Of a stretch of DNA of 64,000 nucleotides, positions 38,952-48,398 are shown piece by piece; within the stretch, counting starts at the first letter, position 1, and every line of letters starts with the position of its first letter. The notes under the pieces were generated by a model. The model searched no databases, was not told where the DNA came from, and saw nothing but the letters and a program-made list of their open reading frames with translations. Both the position numbers and the translations under genes were made by a program. The DNA is from Mycetohabitans rhizoxinica HKI 454 (GTDB taxonomy: Bacteria > Pseudomonadota > Gammaproteobacteria > Burkholderiales > Burkholderiaceae), in NCBI RefSeq assembly GCF_000198775.1, contig NC_014718.1, forward strand, positions 405,880 to 469,879, given 5' to 3'.

Positions 38952-39386
38952 TCAGCAGCACGCTAAAAATGGCTTTTCCACACTTTGTGTGAAGTTTGTG
39001 CCGTGGGCTAGCATCAGTTCGACACGCGATTTAGCATGGCCATGTGAATCACCACGCGAAATGCCTTCGGCATAGGCGCCGGCGCGACCGCGCGACACAA
39101 ACTGAACTGCGCAATGACGACTTAGCCAGTTCGCCGCCGTCGTTGCACCGCGCGGCGGCAGCAGATCCAGTAGCCGGCGTTTCTGGAGATCGGTCAATAG
39201 AGTAGCGTAGCAAGAGCCACGTTTGAATAGCCCGTCAACGATGCCCATGATGGGCGGCTGCGGTGTCGCTGCGCATGGCTCATCACCGTGGCCTTTGAGC
39301 AAACGAAGCATCGTTTGGACCCGACCGTTCCCCTCCAAAAACATCCATGCGGGGAGTGGGCAACAGGCGTTGAAGGAAAAATCCAC
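38952..39386 (-). pseudogene. ISL3-family transposase remnant
   Basis: The minus strand reads MGIVDGLFKRGSCYATLLTD, then LQKRRLLDLLPPRGATTAAN and QFVSRGRAGAYAEGISRG. This is the catalytic segment of ISL3 transposases, where the consensus is VDDFALRRGxxYGTxLVDLERRRxxDLLP and VVSRDRxxxYAEG. The first acidic residue is retained, the zinc-finger N-terminus and the C-terminal half are gone, and no terminal inverted repeats are apparent. It is a dead insertion-sequence fragment. Confidence 0.8.
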
Positions 39387-40443
39387 GCCGGTGTCCGAGT
39401 GATGAGATATCGTGTTTGACCGTCATCCTCACTAGCCAGGAAGTGGGAAAACCACATTACGTCCGACGTTGACACCAGCTCATCTGGTGTTTCCGATGGA
39501 ACCCGCAAACCAAGCGTCGCAGATGCACTTAAAAATTTATTTTTTCAGGCGGATAAATTTTATAGATGCAAACAACATGATTATTACATCATTTGTCTTA
39601 TACTGCCATCTCCAGTTATCGGCACACACTGCTTACGTGCTTTTCTATACTGATTCTGGCGTTTTTTGAAAAGAAAAATTGCTTGGATGGTTCCCAATTT
39701 AGTTCTATAGTGACTTCACCTCATTGGAAACCTATGCACTTGGGAACGGGACTTCATTCCCGTACGCGGTGTGGATTATCAGAAGAATGGGGTGATTCGT
39801 CGGCAGCCGCGACTGCCGTTTTATACAGGCGATGTCTGGAGTAAACGCAATGACGAAGTACTCTGAGTTAGTCCAAGCCACGTTGTCCTTACGCGGTACA
39901 TCCGTTTTTCCTATCTCTCTTGTCTCGAACCACTGTGCAAACTGTGACGCAATGGTGCTTTAGTTAGATATACATCCAGACAATGGCTTTCATGAGCGGG
40001 AACATCGTTAAAATCCCCCTCATTTCAGTCGCAATCTGAAACATTGCAGCATCCTACCAAAAGCACAATGTCTTATCGAATTTAAATGATTCGATAAGCA
40101 AGCAATATTTGCAAATTTTAAAAGGGCCAACCAACAGCAAAACATAAAATTAGATAATCATTAAATAAATCGCAATGACGCCGTATTCAATTAACGCAAT
40201 CAATGTTATTCTCAGTGAGTTAAACGACGATGTGAAGCGATTTTTATATCTGCGCAGGCAGTGCCGCGCTTAGCAGATGATAGCCTGCCAGTCTTAAATG
40301 GCACCCATACCGAGCTGGTTGTATTTCCAATGTGCTAGAGGCTAGGCATTCGTATCGGATGCGCGTGCGCCACAATAGCGCAGCGCAAACTGGATGCTAA
40401 GTGGTAAAGCCATTCCCTTATATTGAACGAGTGCAAAATTAAT
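39387..40443. other. Intergenic region upstream of the NRPS gene
   Basis: About 1 kb, A/T-rich from 39.5 kb on, with no supported gene. It must hold the NRPS promoter. Several runs of A and T near 40.0-40.2 kb are visible but no specific regulator site is recognised. Confidence 0.35.
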
Positions 40444-43400
40444 ATGAATAATCAAATTGCTAAGCTTGAAACCTCTGGCCCAACTGAAGTAGTGCATTCT
40501 TCTTCACTCGGAGCACAAAGCCCTGCGCTACAGACTAAAGAGCATTCTGCTCCATCGCGCCGGTGTGCAATTGTGGGCGGCACTACATTGGCTGTACACT
40601 GTGCGCAGCAACTTGTTGCCTCAGGGTATGTCGTCCAAGTGGTATTGGCAACCGACGCAGTGTTAAAAGCATGGGCAAATCATGAGGGGATACTTTGTGT
40701 CGATACGGTTGATTCGTTAAACAACAACATCAGACAGCATCCGGTAGATTGGTTATTTTCGGTCGTTAATCCGTTCATCCTGCCAGCGTCACTGATTGAG
40801 AACATCCGCAATGGCGCGTTCAATTACCATGACGCGCCATTGCCCCGTTACGCAGGCACTCATGCCACTTCTTGGGCGTTGTTGGCTCATGAATCTCATT
40901 ACGCGATTACCTGGCATTACCTTACCGCAGCGGTGGATGCCGGGCATATTGCAGTCCAACGTCCTATTGTAATTGATGCAGACGAGACCGCACTAACATT
41001 AAATCTAAAATGTTATCAGGCAGCGCGAGAAAGTTTTAATGAATTGTTATCTGGTTTAAGCCAATGCTCATTAGTCGTACGCTCGCAAGACCCGACCCAG
41101 CGCAGTTTCTATGCCAAACACCGTCGCCCTCCGGCTGGCGCCTATTTGCGCTGGATAAGTCCAGCTCGGGATTTATCTGCATTGGTGCGTGCGCTGACGT
41201 TTGGCGAGCTTTATTTCAATCCGTTGGGCTGTCCGAAGTTGTTGCTTCAACAAGGTACGGTACAGGTGGCACGTGTTACGAGACTGGACCAGCGTTCCAG
41301 CGCTGTAGCTGGTACGGTGATCAGCATCAAGCCTCACGCCTGGCAAATTTCGACGGGTAGCGAAGATGTGTTAGTTAGCGGCTTTTCCACTCTTGAGGGC
41401 GAGCCTTTGCCCGCCCAGGATTTAGCAATACAGTCAGGCATTAGTCAAGGCGATAGACTACCCGAGCTGACCCAAAAACAAGCCGATTCGATCACTGAGA
41501 TTCATGAAAGGCTAGCGCCCCACGAAGCTTTCTGGCAACAACGCTTGGCATGCCTACAGCCTTTACAGTTGCCTTTTGGACAACGTGAGCATAGCACCGA
41601 ACCTGAATGGGTAGCGAGCGCATGGTGCCCGCCCTTGCAAGAGAAAGATGCATCAAATCAGACAGCGACAGCGCTACTTACTGTATTTTCGATCTATCTG
41701 GCCCGTCTGACGGCGCAAACGAAATTTCAGATTGGCTGGCACGTCAATGAAGCCTACAACTCGTTAAATACCCTCGCCTGCTTGGCTTCAGTGGTGCCCA
41801 TGGACATCGTGGCAGAGTTGAATGAACCTTTTGCAAGGAATTTGGCCAACATTCAGGCAGAGTACGCTCGCCTTGAGAAACATCGCACATTTGTGCGCGA
41901 CCTAGCCTCCCGTTCCCCAGTACTTCGTGATTTGCCCGCCTTGCGTGCAAAACATCCTTGGCCAGTGGCAGTGTCGGTATTACCTAATGAAACGCAGTCT
42001 TATCTGATTTCTAGCACGGACGCAGTTGGTACGCTGATAACGCTTCAAATTAATTCACTTGGAGCATTTCGCTGGGTATATGATGCCAACCGTTTGGATG
42101 CTGTTCAGGTCCAGCGCATCAGCGAACATATACGCGAGTTGGGACATGCGTCACTGAATGCCGATCATGCTGACAAGCCAGCTAAAACATTAAACTTGCT
42201 GCCATCAGCCGAGCGAGAACTACTACTCAATACATGGAACGCAACACAACGGGATTACCCAGCGCATTCGTGTGTCCATCAGTTGTTCGAGGCGCAGGTA
42301 GCTCGCCTACCCGAGGCTACGGCACTCGTGCATGAAGGCCAGAAGCTCAGCTATATTGAACTTAATGCTCAGGCAAATCGCTTGGCACATCAGCTAATCG
42401 AGTTGGGCGTGAAGCCCGATGCGCGGGTGGCGATTTGCGTGGAACGGAGTCCTGCGATAGTAGTGGGATTGCTGGCGATTTTGAAGGCTGGGGGCGCCTA
42501 TGTGCCGCTAGATCCGGCGTATCCGAGGGAGCGGCTCGCGCACATTCTGCAAGATGCGGTACCGCAGATCGTGCTGGCCGATACATCGGGGCGCGCCGCA
42601 CTGGGTGATGCGGCTCTGGCCAACCGTATCGTGCTGGATCCGAACACAGTGTTGGACCAACCTGACACAAATCCGCGGGTGCCAGGCCTAAGTCCAAGTC
42701 ACTTGGCATATGTGATCTATACGTCCGGTTCGACTGGTACGCCTAAAGGTGTGATGGCACACCATCAAGGCGTGGTCCGACTGATCCAAGAAACTGATTA
42801 CGTACAGGTTGAGCCGGAAGCGGTCTTTGCATTCGCATCGAACGTGGCATTCGATGCAGCAACTTTCGAAATTTGGGCACCCCTATTAAACGGCGCTCGC
42901 ATCGAGATTATCGATCGAGAAAGCCTACTTTCTCCGTCTGCCTTGGCTCGTAAGCTCAAACAGCGTGGGGTGACCGTGCTCTTTTTAACAACGGCGCTTT
43001 TTAACCAAATCGCTAAAGAACAGGCTGATGCCTTTAGTGATCTACATTATCTGTTATTCGGAGGAGAAGCGGCAGATCCCCAATGCGTGTCTCGCGTTTT
43101 GCAGGAAGCAAAGCCGCGGCACTTGCTGCATGTGTATGGACCAACGGAAACGGTGACCTATGCGAGTTGGTATGAAGTGCGCAGCGTCACTCCGAGTCGG
43201 AGCATCCCGATTGGCCGACCGATTGCGAACACGAGCATTTACTTGCTCGATACCTACGGTCAGCCGGTGCCGCTAGGTGCGGTCGGCGAATTGTATATCG
43301 GCGGCGCGGGTGTCTCTCGCGGCTACCTGAACCGGCCGGATCTCACTGCTGAACGCTTTGTGCCTGATCGGTTCTCGGCTACCCCGAATGCCCGCATGTA

Positions 43401-46400
43401 CAAGACGGGCGATTTAGCACGTTATTTGCCCGATGGCAATTTAGAGTTTATAGGTCGCAACGACCATCAGGTCAAGATTCGTGGCTTCCGGATTGAATTG
43501 GGCGAGATCGAGGCTTGCTTGGCCCAACACGCGCAAGTACGCGAGGCGGTAGTGCTGGCACTGGGTGATGACAGCAAAAAGCGTCTGGTGGCGTATGTAG
43601 TGGCGGAGGCCAATGATGCGCTGTCCGGCACCTTGCGCGCCCATGTTTCTGCGAGTTTGCCTGAATACATGGTGCCCAGTGCATTCGTGCGGCTTAATAC
43701 GTTGCCGCTGACGCCGAACGGCAAGTTGGACCGGCGCGCACTGCCGGCGCCGGATGCGGAGGCATTCGCGCATCAAGCGTATGAGGCGCCACAGGGCAAG
43801 CTCGAAACCACGCTGGCTCAAATTTGGTCCGAGTTGCTCGGTGTCGAACGCGTGGGTCGTCACGACAGCTTCTTCGCGCTCGGCGGGCATTCATTGCTCG
43901 CCGTGCAGATGATTGAACGTCTCAGACGCCTCGACCTTACCGTGTCGGTACGCACACTATTCAACACGCCCACACTCAGCAAGCTGGCCCAATCGTTAGG
44001 CCAACACTGTGAAGTGGCCGTGCCGCCCAATCTCATTACACTCGAGACTACAACGCTGACCCCCCAGTTGCTGCCATTGGTCAACCTTAACCAGGCTGAC
44101 ATTGACCGAATTGTCGAACAGGTCCCCGGTGGCGTCGCAAATATTCAAGACATTTATGCGTTGTCGCCGATGCAGGACGGTATTTTATTTCACCATCTGC
44201 TGTCGACCGATGGTGATCCGTATTTGCTGATCGCCCAAATGGCGTTTGATGACAGAGCGATGCTCGACCGTTACTTGAATGCGGTCCAACAAGTTATCAA
44301 CCGACACGATATTCTGCGTACCGCGTTTTTCTGGGAAGGTCTATCCACCCCTGCGCAGGTCGTTTGGCGTCACGCCCCGCTGTCAATCACCGAGCTCGCT
44401 CTCGATCCGGAAGAGGGACAGATCACTGAGCAATTGGCCCAACGCTTTGATCCCCGGCAACACTGCCTCGATTTGACTCAAGCTCCGTTGTTGCGGTTTG
44501 TGATTACGCAGAACAATGACGGTCGTTGGCTGCTGGTTCAACTATTGCATCATCTCGTTCACGATCACTCGACGCTGGAAGTCATGCATGCGGAAGTCAA
44601 GGCCTTTATCGAAGGTCGGGATGATACGCTGCCACCCGCGCAGCCGTTTCGCAACTTGGTTGCGCAAGCGTACTTAGGCATATCGCAAGTCGAGCACGAG
44701 CGTTTCTTTACCGAGATGCTTGCCGACGTGGAAGAACCGACGCTACCGTTCGGACTGGCCGACGTGCATCACGACGGCACACAAATTACCGAGGCACATC
44801 AAAGGCTACCGCAAGCTTTAAATGATCGGCTACGTGCTCAAGCCAAACGGTTAGACGTAAGTTTAGCCAGTTTGTGTCATCTGGCCTGGGCGCAGGTGCT
44901 CGCTCGTGCAAGCGGCCAGCAGCGTGTGGTATTTGGTACAGTGTTGTTTGGACGGATGCACGCAGGCGACGGCGCAGACAGTGCAATGGGGCTATTTGTC
45001 AATACACTGCCGTTGCGTGTGGATTTGGACAGTGACAACGTGGCAGATAGTGTGCGAAACACGCAAGCGCGGCTAGCTGCGCTGCTCGAGCATGAGCATG
45101 CGTCGCTGACGCTTGCACAACGCTGCAGTAGCGTACTAGCGGGTACACCACTTTTTAGTGCGCTGTTGAACTACCGACACAATGCAATACAGACGGTTGA
45201 GAGCGAAACGTCTCCCGGCATTGAATTCCTAAGTTTTGAGGAGCGTACCAATTATCCTCTTATACTGTCGGTGGACGATTTTGGCACTGCACTGGGATTG
45301 ACAGCTCAAATTGCACAGCCGTTCGACCCTGCCCACGTATGCAGTTATATGCAACAGGCGCTGGAGAGCTTAGTCGAAGGGCTCGAATACACGCCCGATA
45401 TGCCAGTTTGTCAACTAGAAATATTATCCAGCGAGGAAAGAAAACATTTGCTCAAAACGTGGAATGCGACTACAAAACCGTATCCAAAGCACATGTGCAT
45501 CCACCAGTTGTTCGAAGCCCAGGTTGAGCACACGCCGCAAGCCACTGCGCTGGTATGCGAAAATCAAACACTCAACTATGCACAATTGAATGCTCAGGCC
45601 AACCACCTTGCACATCGTTTGATCGAACTGGGCGTTCAACCGGACGTACGTGTCGCAATTTGTGTAGAACGCAGTCTTGCAATGGTCGTGGGGTTGCTCG
45701 CAATCCTAAAGGCGGGTGGTGCTTATGTACCGCTTGACCCAGGGCATCCATCTGAGCGCCTCGCCTATTGCCTTAAAGATGCAGCACCAGCCATTCTGCT
45801 AGCCGATGCGGCTGGCCGTGCCGCATTGGGGGAAACAATTCTCCATTCGCTGACCGTGCTCGATCCGGCTGTATTGCCAGAATCCTCCAGCATCAACCCC
45901 AATGTTTCCGAGCTTACCCCTAGTCATCTCGCGTATGTGATTTATACATCCGGCTCGACCGGTGCTCCAAAGGGTGTGATGATCGAGCATGCACAAATTG
46001 TGCGTCTGTTTGAAACTGAACCATCTACAGAAAATCAAGCACTGAAAAGCACTCAACTGGCGTATAGCTTAACGCCTACTGATCGCGTCTTGCAAAAAAC
46101 GCCTTTTAGTTTTGACGTTTCTCTCTGGGAAATTTTTTGGACTCTAATGAACGGCGCTACCCTTGTGGTAGCGCCGCCGGACGCGCACAAAGATCCCTTT
46201 GCATTAGTGGACTTGATTATACGGCAGCGTGTCACCACCGTTCACTTTGTGCCGTCCATGCTTCGTATTTTTCTCAATAGTGGAAGTATCCAGCACTGTA
46301 CATCTTTAAAGCAATTAATTTGCAGTGGAGAGGCGTTATCCAGTGCAGATATTCAAATTTGCCGAGCACTGCTTCCTCAGGTGCAACTGCATAATTTGTA

Positions 46401-48057
46401 TGGCCCCACCGAAACCTCTATTGGTACAACAGTCTGGACCTGCCCAGTAAAATGGACAGCAAAAAATGTTTTGATTGGCCGACCGATCGCAAATACGAGA
46501 GTTTACCTGCTTGACGCTCGTGGCCAGCCAGTGCCACTAGGCGCAGTGGGCGAATTGTATATTGGCGGAGAAGGAGTGGCACGCGGTTACCTGAACCGTC
46601 CGCAGCTCACTGCTGAATGCTTTGTACACGACCCATTCTCGGATCAACCCGATGCGCGCATGTATAAGACAGGAGACTTGGCACGCTACTTGCCAGACGG
46701 CAACTTGGAGTTTTTGGGCCGCAACGACCATCAGGTCAAAATTCGTGGCTTCCGAATTGAATTAGGTGAGATCGAGGCATGCTTGGCTCGGCATGCGCAG
46801 GTGCGTGATGCGGTGGTACTAGCGACAGGCGAGGATCAGGATAAACGCTTAGTAGCCTATGTAATAGCGGATGCAGACGAACAACTGGCCAACACGCTCC
46901 GCATACATCTAGCAGCTAGCCTGCCTGAATACATGGTCCCCAGTGCATTCGTACAGCTCAATGCTTTTCCGCTCACGCCGAGCGGCAAGCTAGATCGCCG
47001 CGCGTTGCCGGTACCTGACACGGGTGCACTTGCACTTCAAAAATATGAAGCGCCGCAGGGCCAACTCGAGACTACGCTTGCTGACGTCTGGGGCGAATTG
47101 CTGGGCGTGGAGCGAGTAGGGCGTCAGGACAGCTTCTTCGCGCTTGGAGGGCATTCACTGCTCGCTATTCGGATGATTGAACGCATCCGCATTACATTGG
47201 GTATCGAGATTACTATCCTTTCGCTATTCGAAACTCCCACCATCGCGGGACTGGTACAGCGCTTAGTTCAAAAAACAGGTATTCGCGATGACGCCTTCGC
47301 TGTTTTGCTTCCTATTCAACCCACTGGTACCCGGCCACCTCTTTTTTGCGTTCACCCCGTCAGTGGCTTAAGCTGGCTCTATAGGAATTTGATAAATTAC
47401 TTAGATACTGATCAACCCGTTTATGGCTTACAAGCCCGAGGACTCAATGGCGCTTCACCACTTGCGGAAACAATCGATGAAATGGCGGCGGACTACATCA
47501 AGCAAATTCGCCGCATTCAGCCTAACGGGCCCTATCATCTGCTAGGGTGGTCTTTCGGCGGCAATGTAGTCCATAGTATGGCGTCGCAACTAGAACAACA
47601 AGGTGAAAGCGTGTCGTTACTGGCTTTGCTAGACAGCTATCCAGATTATGCTCAGCGAGTTGATGATCCAGATAAAATTCAAAAGGAATTTTATATTGAG
47701 CTGCTGTCCCGGTATGGGGATGACAGCATCCCAAATGTAGGAGATTATTTATGGGGAAAAACTCGGGATGTTATCAAAAATAATCATCGTCTTTTAAAAG
47801 AAGCTTCAATACCTATCTATTGTGGCGACGCACTGTTTTTTTATGCCACGATAGCGGATGATGAATCAATTCCGCTAGCCTCTCCTGATCTTTGGAAACC
47901 TTATATTCTTAAAAATATTGAAATATGCAATATACATTGCAAACATAGGGACATGGGAGGGCCTGGACCGGCCACTGAAATTGGTCAGATTCTAGCCCAA
48001 AGGTTAAGTAGTCTATATGTAAGCGCGAATTCCAGCGCACCTGGCGTGAGCGGGTGA
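40444..48057 (+). CDS. Nonribosomal peptide synthetase: formyltransferase-C*-A-T-C/E-A-T-TE
   Basis: A bimodular NRPS of about 2537 residues. Order: an N-terminal formyl-THF-dependent formyltransferase (30-320; NYHDAPLPRYAGTHATSW with Asn127/His129), a condensation-like stretch lacking HHxxxDG (350-600), A1 (620-1090), T1 (Ser1150, FFALGGHSLLAVQ), C2 (1235-1650), A2 (1700-2170), T2 (Ser2238) and a thioesterase (GWSFGG, Ser2370). C2 has HHLVHDHS at 1369 and an N-terminal HHLLSTDGD at 1250 that fits the dual epimerisation/condensation motif HH[I/L]xxxxGD. Binding-pocket residues read by eye give DAFFLGVTY for A1 (Ile/Val-like) and DVWHISLIG for A2 (Ser-like). The likely product is N-formyl-D-Ile/Val-Ser or an ester/cyclic form. 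An alternative TTG start lies at 40423. Codons are more A/T-rich than in the second NRPS. Confidence 0.92.
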   Translation: MNNQIAKLETSGPTEVVHSSSLGAQSPALQTKEHSAPSRRCAIVGGTTLAVHCAQQLVASGYVVQVVLATDAVLKAWANHEGILCVDTVDSLNNNIRQHPVDWLFSVVNPFILPASLIENIRNGAFNYHDAPLPRYAGTHATSWALLAHESHYAITWHYLTAAVDAGHIAVQRPIVIDADETALTLNLKCYQAARESFNELLSGLSQCSLVVRSQDPTQRSFYAKHRRPPAGAYLRWISPARDLSALVRALTFGELYFNPLGCPKLLLQQGTVQVARVTRLDQRSSAVAGTVISIKPHAWQISTGSEDVLVSGFSTLEGEPLPAQDLAIQSGISQGDRLPELTQKQADSITEIHERLAPHEAFWQQRLACLQPLQLPFGQREHSTEPEWVASAWCPPLQEKDASNQTATALLTVFSIYLARLTAQTKFQIGWHVNEAYNSLNTLACLASVVPMDIVAELNEPFARNLANIQAEYARLEKHRTFVRDLASRSPVLRDLPALRAKHPWPVAVSVLPNETQSYLISSTDAVGTLITLQINSLGAFRWVYDANRLDAVQVQRISEHIRELGHASLNADHADKPAKTLNLLPSAERELLLNTWNATQRDYPAHSCVHQLFEAQVARLPEATALVHEGQKLSYIELNAQANRLAHQLIELGVKPDARVAICVERSPAIVVGLLAILKAGGAYVPLDPAYPRERLAHILQDAVPQIVLADTSGRAALGDAALANRIVLDPNTVLDQPDTNPRVPGLSPSHLAYVIYTSGSTGTPKGVMAHHQGVVRLIQETDYVQVEPEAVFAFASNVAFDAATFEIWAPLLNGARIEIIDRESLLSPSALARKLKQRGVTVLFLTTALFNQIAKEQADAFSDLHYLLFGGEAADPQCVSRVLQEAKPRHLLHVYGPTETVTYASWYEVRSVTPSRSIPIGRPIANTSIYLLDTYGQPVPLGAVGELYIGGAGVSRGYLNRPDLTAERFVPDRFSATPNARMYKTGDLARYLPDGNLEFIGRNDHQVKIRGFRIELGEIEACLAQHAQVREAVVLALGDDSKKRLVAYVVAEANDALSGTLRAHVSASLPEYMVPSAFVRLNTLPLTPNGKLDRRALPAPDAEAFAHQAYEAPQGKLETTLAQIWSELLGVERVGRHDSFFALGGHSLLAVQMIERLRRLDLTVSVRTLFNTPTLSKLAQSLGQHCEVAVPPNLITLETTTLTPQLLPLVNLNQADIDRIVEQVPGGVANIQDIYALSPMQDGILFHHLLSTDGDPYLLIAQMAFDDRAMLDRYLNAVQQVINRHDILRTAFFWEGLSTPAQVVWRHAPLSITELALDPEEGQITEQLAQRFDPRQHCLDLTQAPLLRFVITQNNDGRWLLVQLLHHLVHDHSTLEVMHAEVKAFIEGRDDTLPPAQPFRNLVAQAYLGISQVEHERFFTEMLADVEEPTLPFGLADVHHDGTQITEAHQRLPQALNDRLRAQAKRLDVSLASLCHLAWAQVLARASGQQRVVFGTVLFGRMHAGDGADSAMGLFVNTLPLRVDLDSDNVADSVRNTQARLAALLEHEHASLTLAQRCSSVLAGTPLFSALLNYRHNAIQTVESETSPGIEFLSFEERTNYPLILSVDDFGTALGLTAQIAQPFDPAHVCSYMQQALESLVEGLEYTPDMPVCQLEILSSEERKHLLKTWNATTKPYPKHMCIHQLFEAQVEHTPQATALVCENQTLNYAQLNAQANHLAHRLIELGVQPDVRVAICVERSLAMVVGLLAILKAGGAYVPLDPGHPSERLAYCLKDAAPAILLADAAGRAALGETILHSLTVLDPAVLPESSSINPNVSELTPSHLAYVIYTSGSTGAPKGVMIEHAQIVRLFETEPSTENQALKSTQLAYSLTPTDRVLQKTPFSFDVSLWEIFWTLMNGATLVVAPPDAHKDPFALVDLIIRQRVTTVHFVPSMLRIFLNSGSIQHCTSLKQLICSGEALSSADIQICRALLPQVQLHNLYGPTETSIGTTVWTCPVKWTAKNVLIGRPIANTRVYLLDARGQPVPLGAVGELYIGGEGVARGYLNRPQLTAECFVHDPFSDQPDARMYKTGDLARYLPDGNLEFLGRNDHQVKIRGFRIELGEIEACLARHAQVRDAVVLATGEDQDKRLVAYVIADADEQLANTLRIHLAASLPEYMVPSAFVQLNAFPLTPSGKLDRRALPVPDTGALALQKYEAPQGQLETTLADVWGELLGVERVGRQDSFFALGGHSLLAIRMIERIRITLGIEITILSLFETPTIAGLVQRLVQKTGIRDDAFAVLLPIQPTGTRPPLFCVHPVSGLSWLYRNLINYLDTDQPVYGLQARGLNGASPLAETIDEMAADYIKQIRRIQPNGPYHLLGWSFGGNVVHSMASQLEQQGESVSLLALLDSYPDYAQRVDDPDKIQKEFYIELLSRYGDDSIPNVGDYLWGKTRDVIKNNHRLLKEASIPIYCGDALFFYATIADDESIPLASPDLWKPYILKNIEICNIHCKHRDMGGPGPATEIGQILAQRLSSLYVSANSSAPGVSG

Positions 48058-48104
48058 GAAACCTTACGATTGCGTCCTCAACCACGAACTTGCGGACGCA
48101 ATCC

Positions 48105-48191
48105 ATGACAAGGTCCTTCGCCGCCTCCATGCCATTCACGGAGTCGATCAGCACGTTCGAATCAAACAAGGCTTTCCCATTCGCGGCATAG
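48105..48191 (-). pseudogene. PIN-domain toxin (VapC-like) fragment
   Basis: The minus strand contains GKALFDSNVLIDSVNGMEAA followed by KDLV, which is the start of a PIN-domain ribonuclease (MKALFDTNILIDxLNG-like with the first acidic residue). The remaining acidic active-site residues are missing, so it is a dead piece of a toxin-antitoxin module. No antitoxin is seen. It lies just behind the NRPS gene. Confidence 0.55.
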
Positions 48192-48398
48192 TTCCTCTTG
48201 ATACATATGAAAGGCCCCCGACGTGATGATCCTTCCACATACCGAACACATCGATGCTAAGAGCGCGCGTGCGTTGAAGGACATACACGTTGCCTGCGTC
48301 GCGGATCATTGGGACGCTGGGTGAAGCCGAGACTGGCTAACCATACAACCCTTTATCAATCAAAGTTAGCACCAATCAAGCGAACACCCCAGCGAGCC

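Noticed and set aside
38650-39075. 141-codon plus-strand open frame overlapping the transposase remnant
   Set aside because: No domain, and it overlaps the ISL3-type sequence on the other strand.
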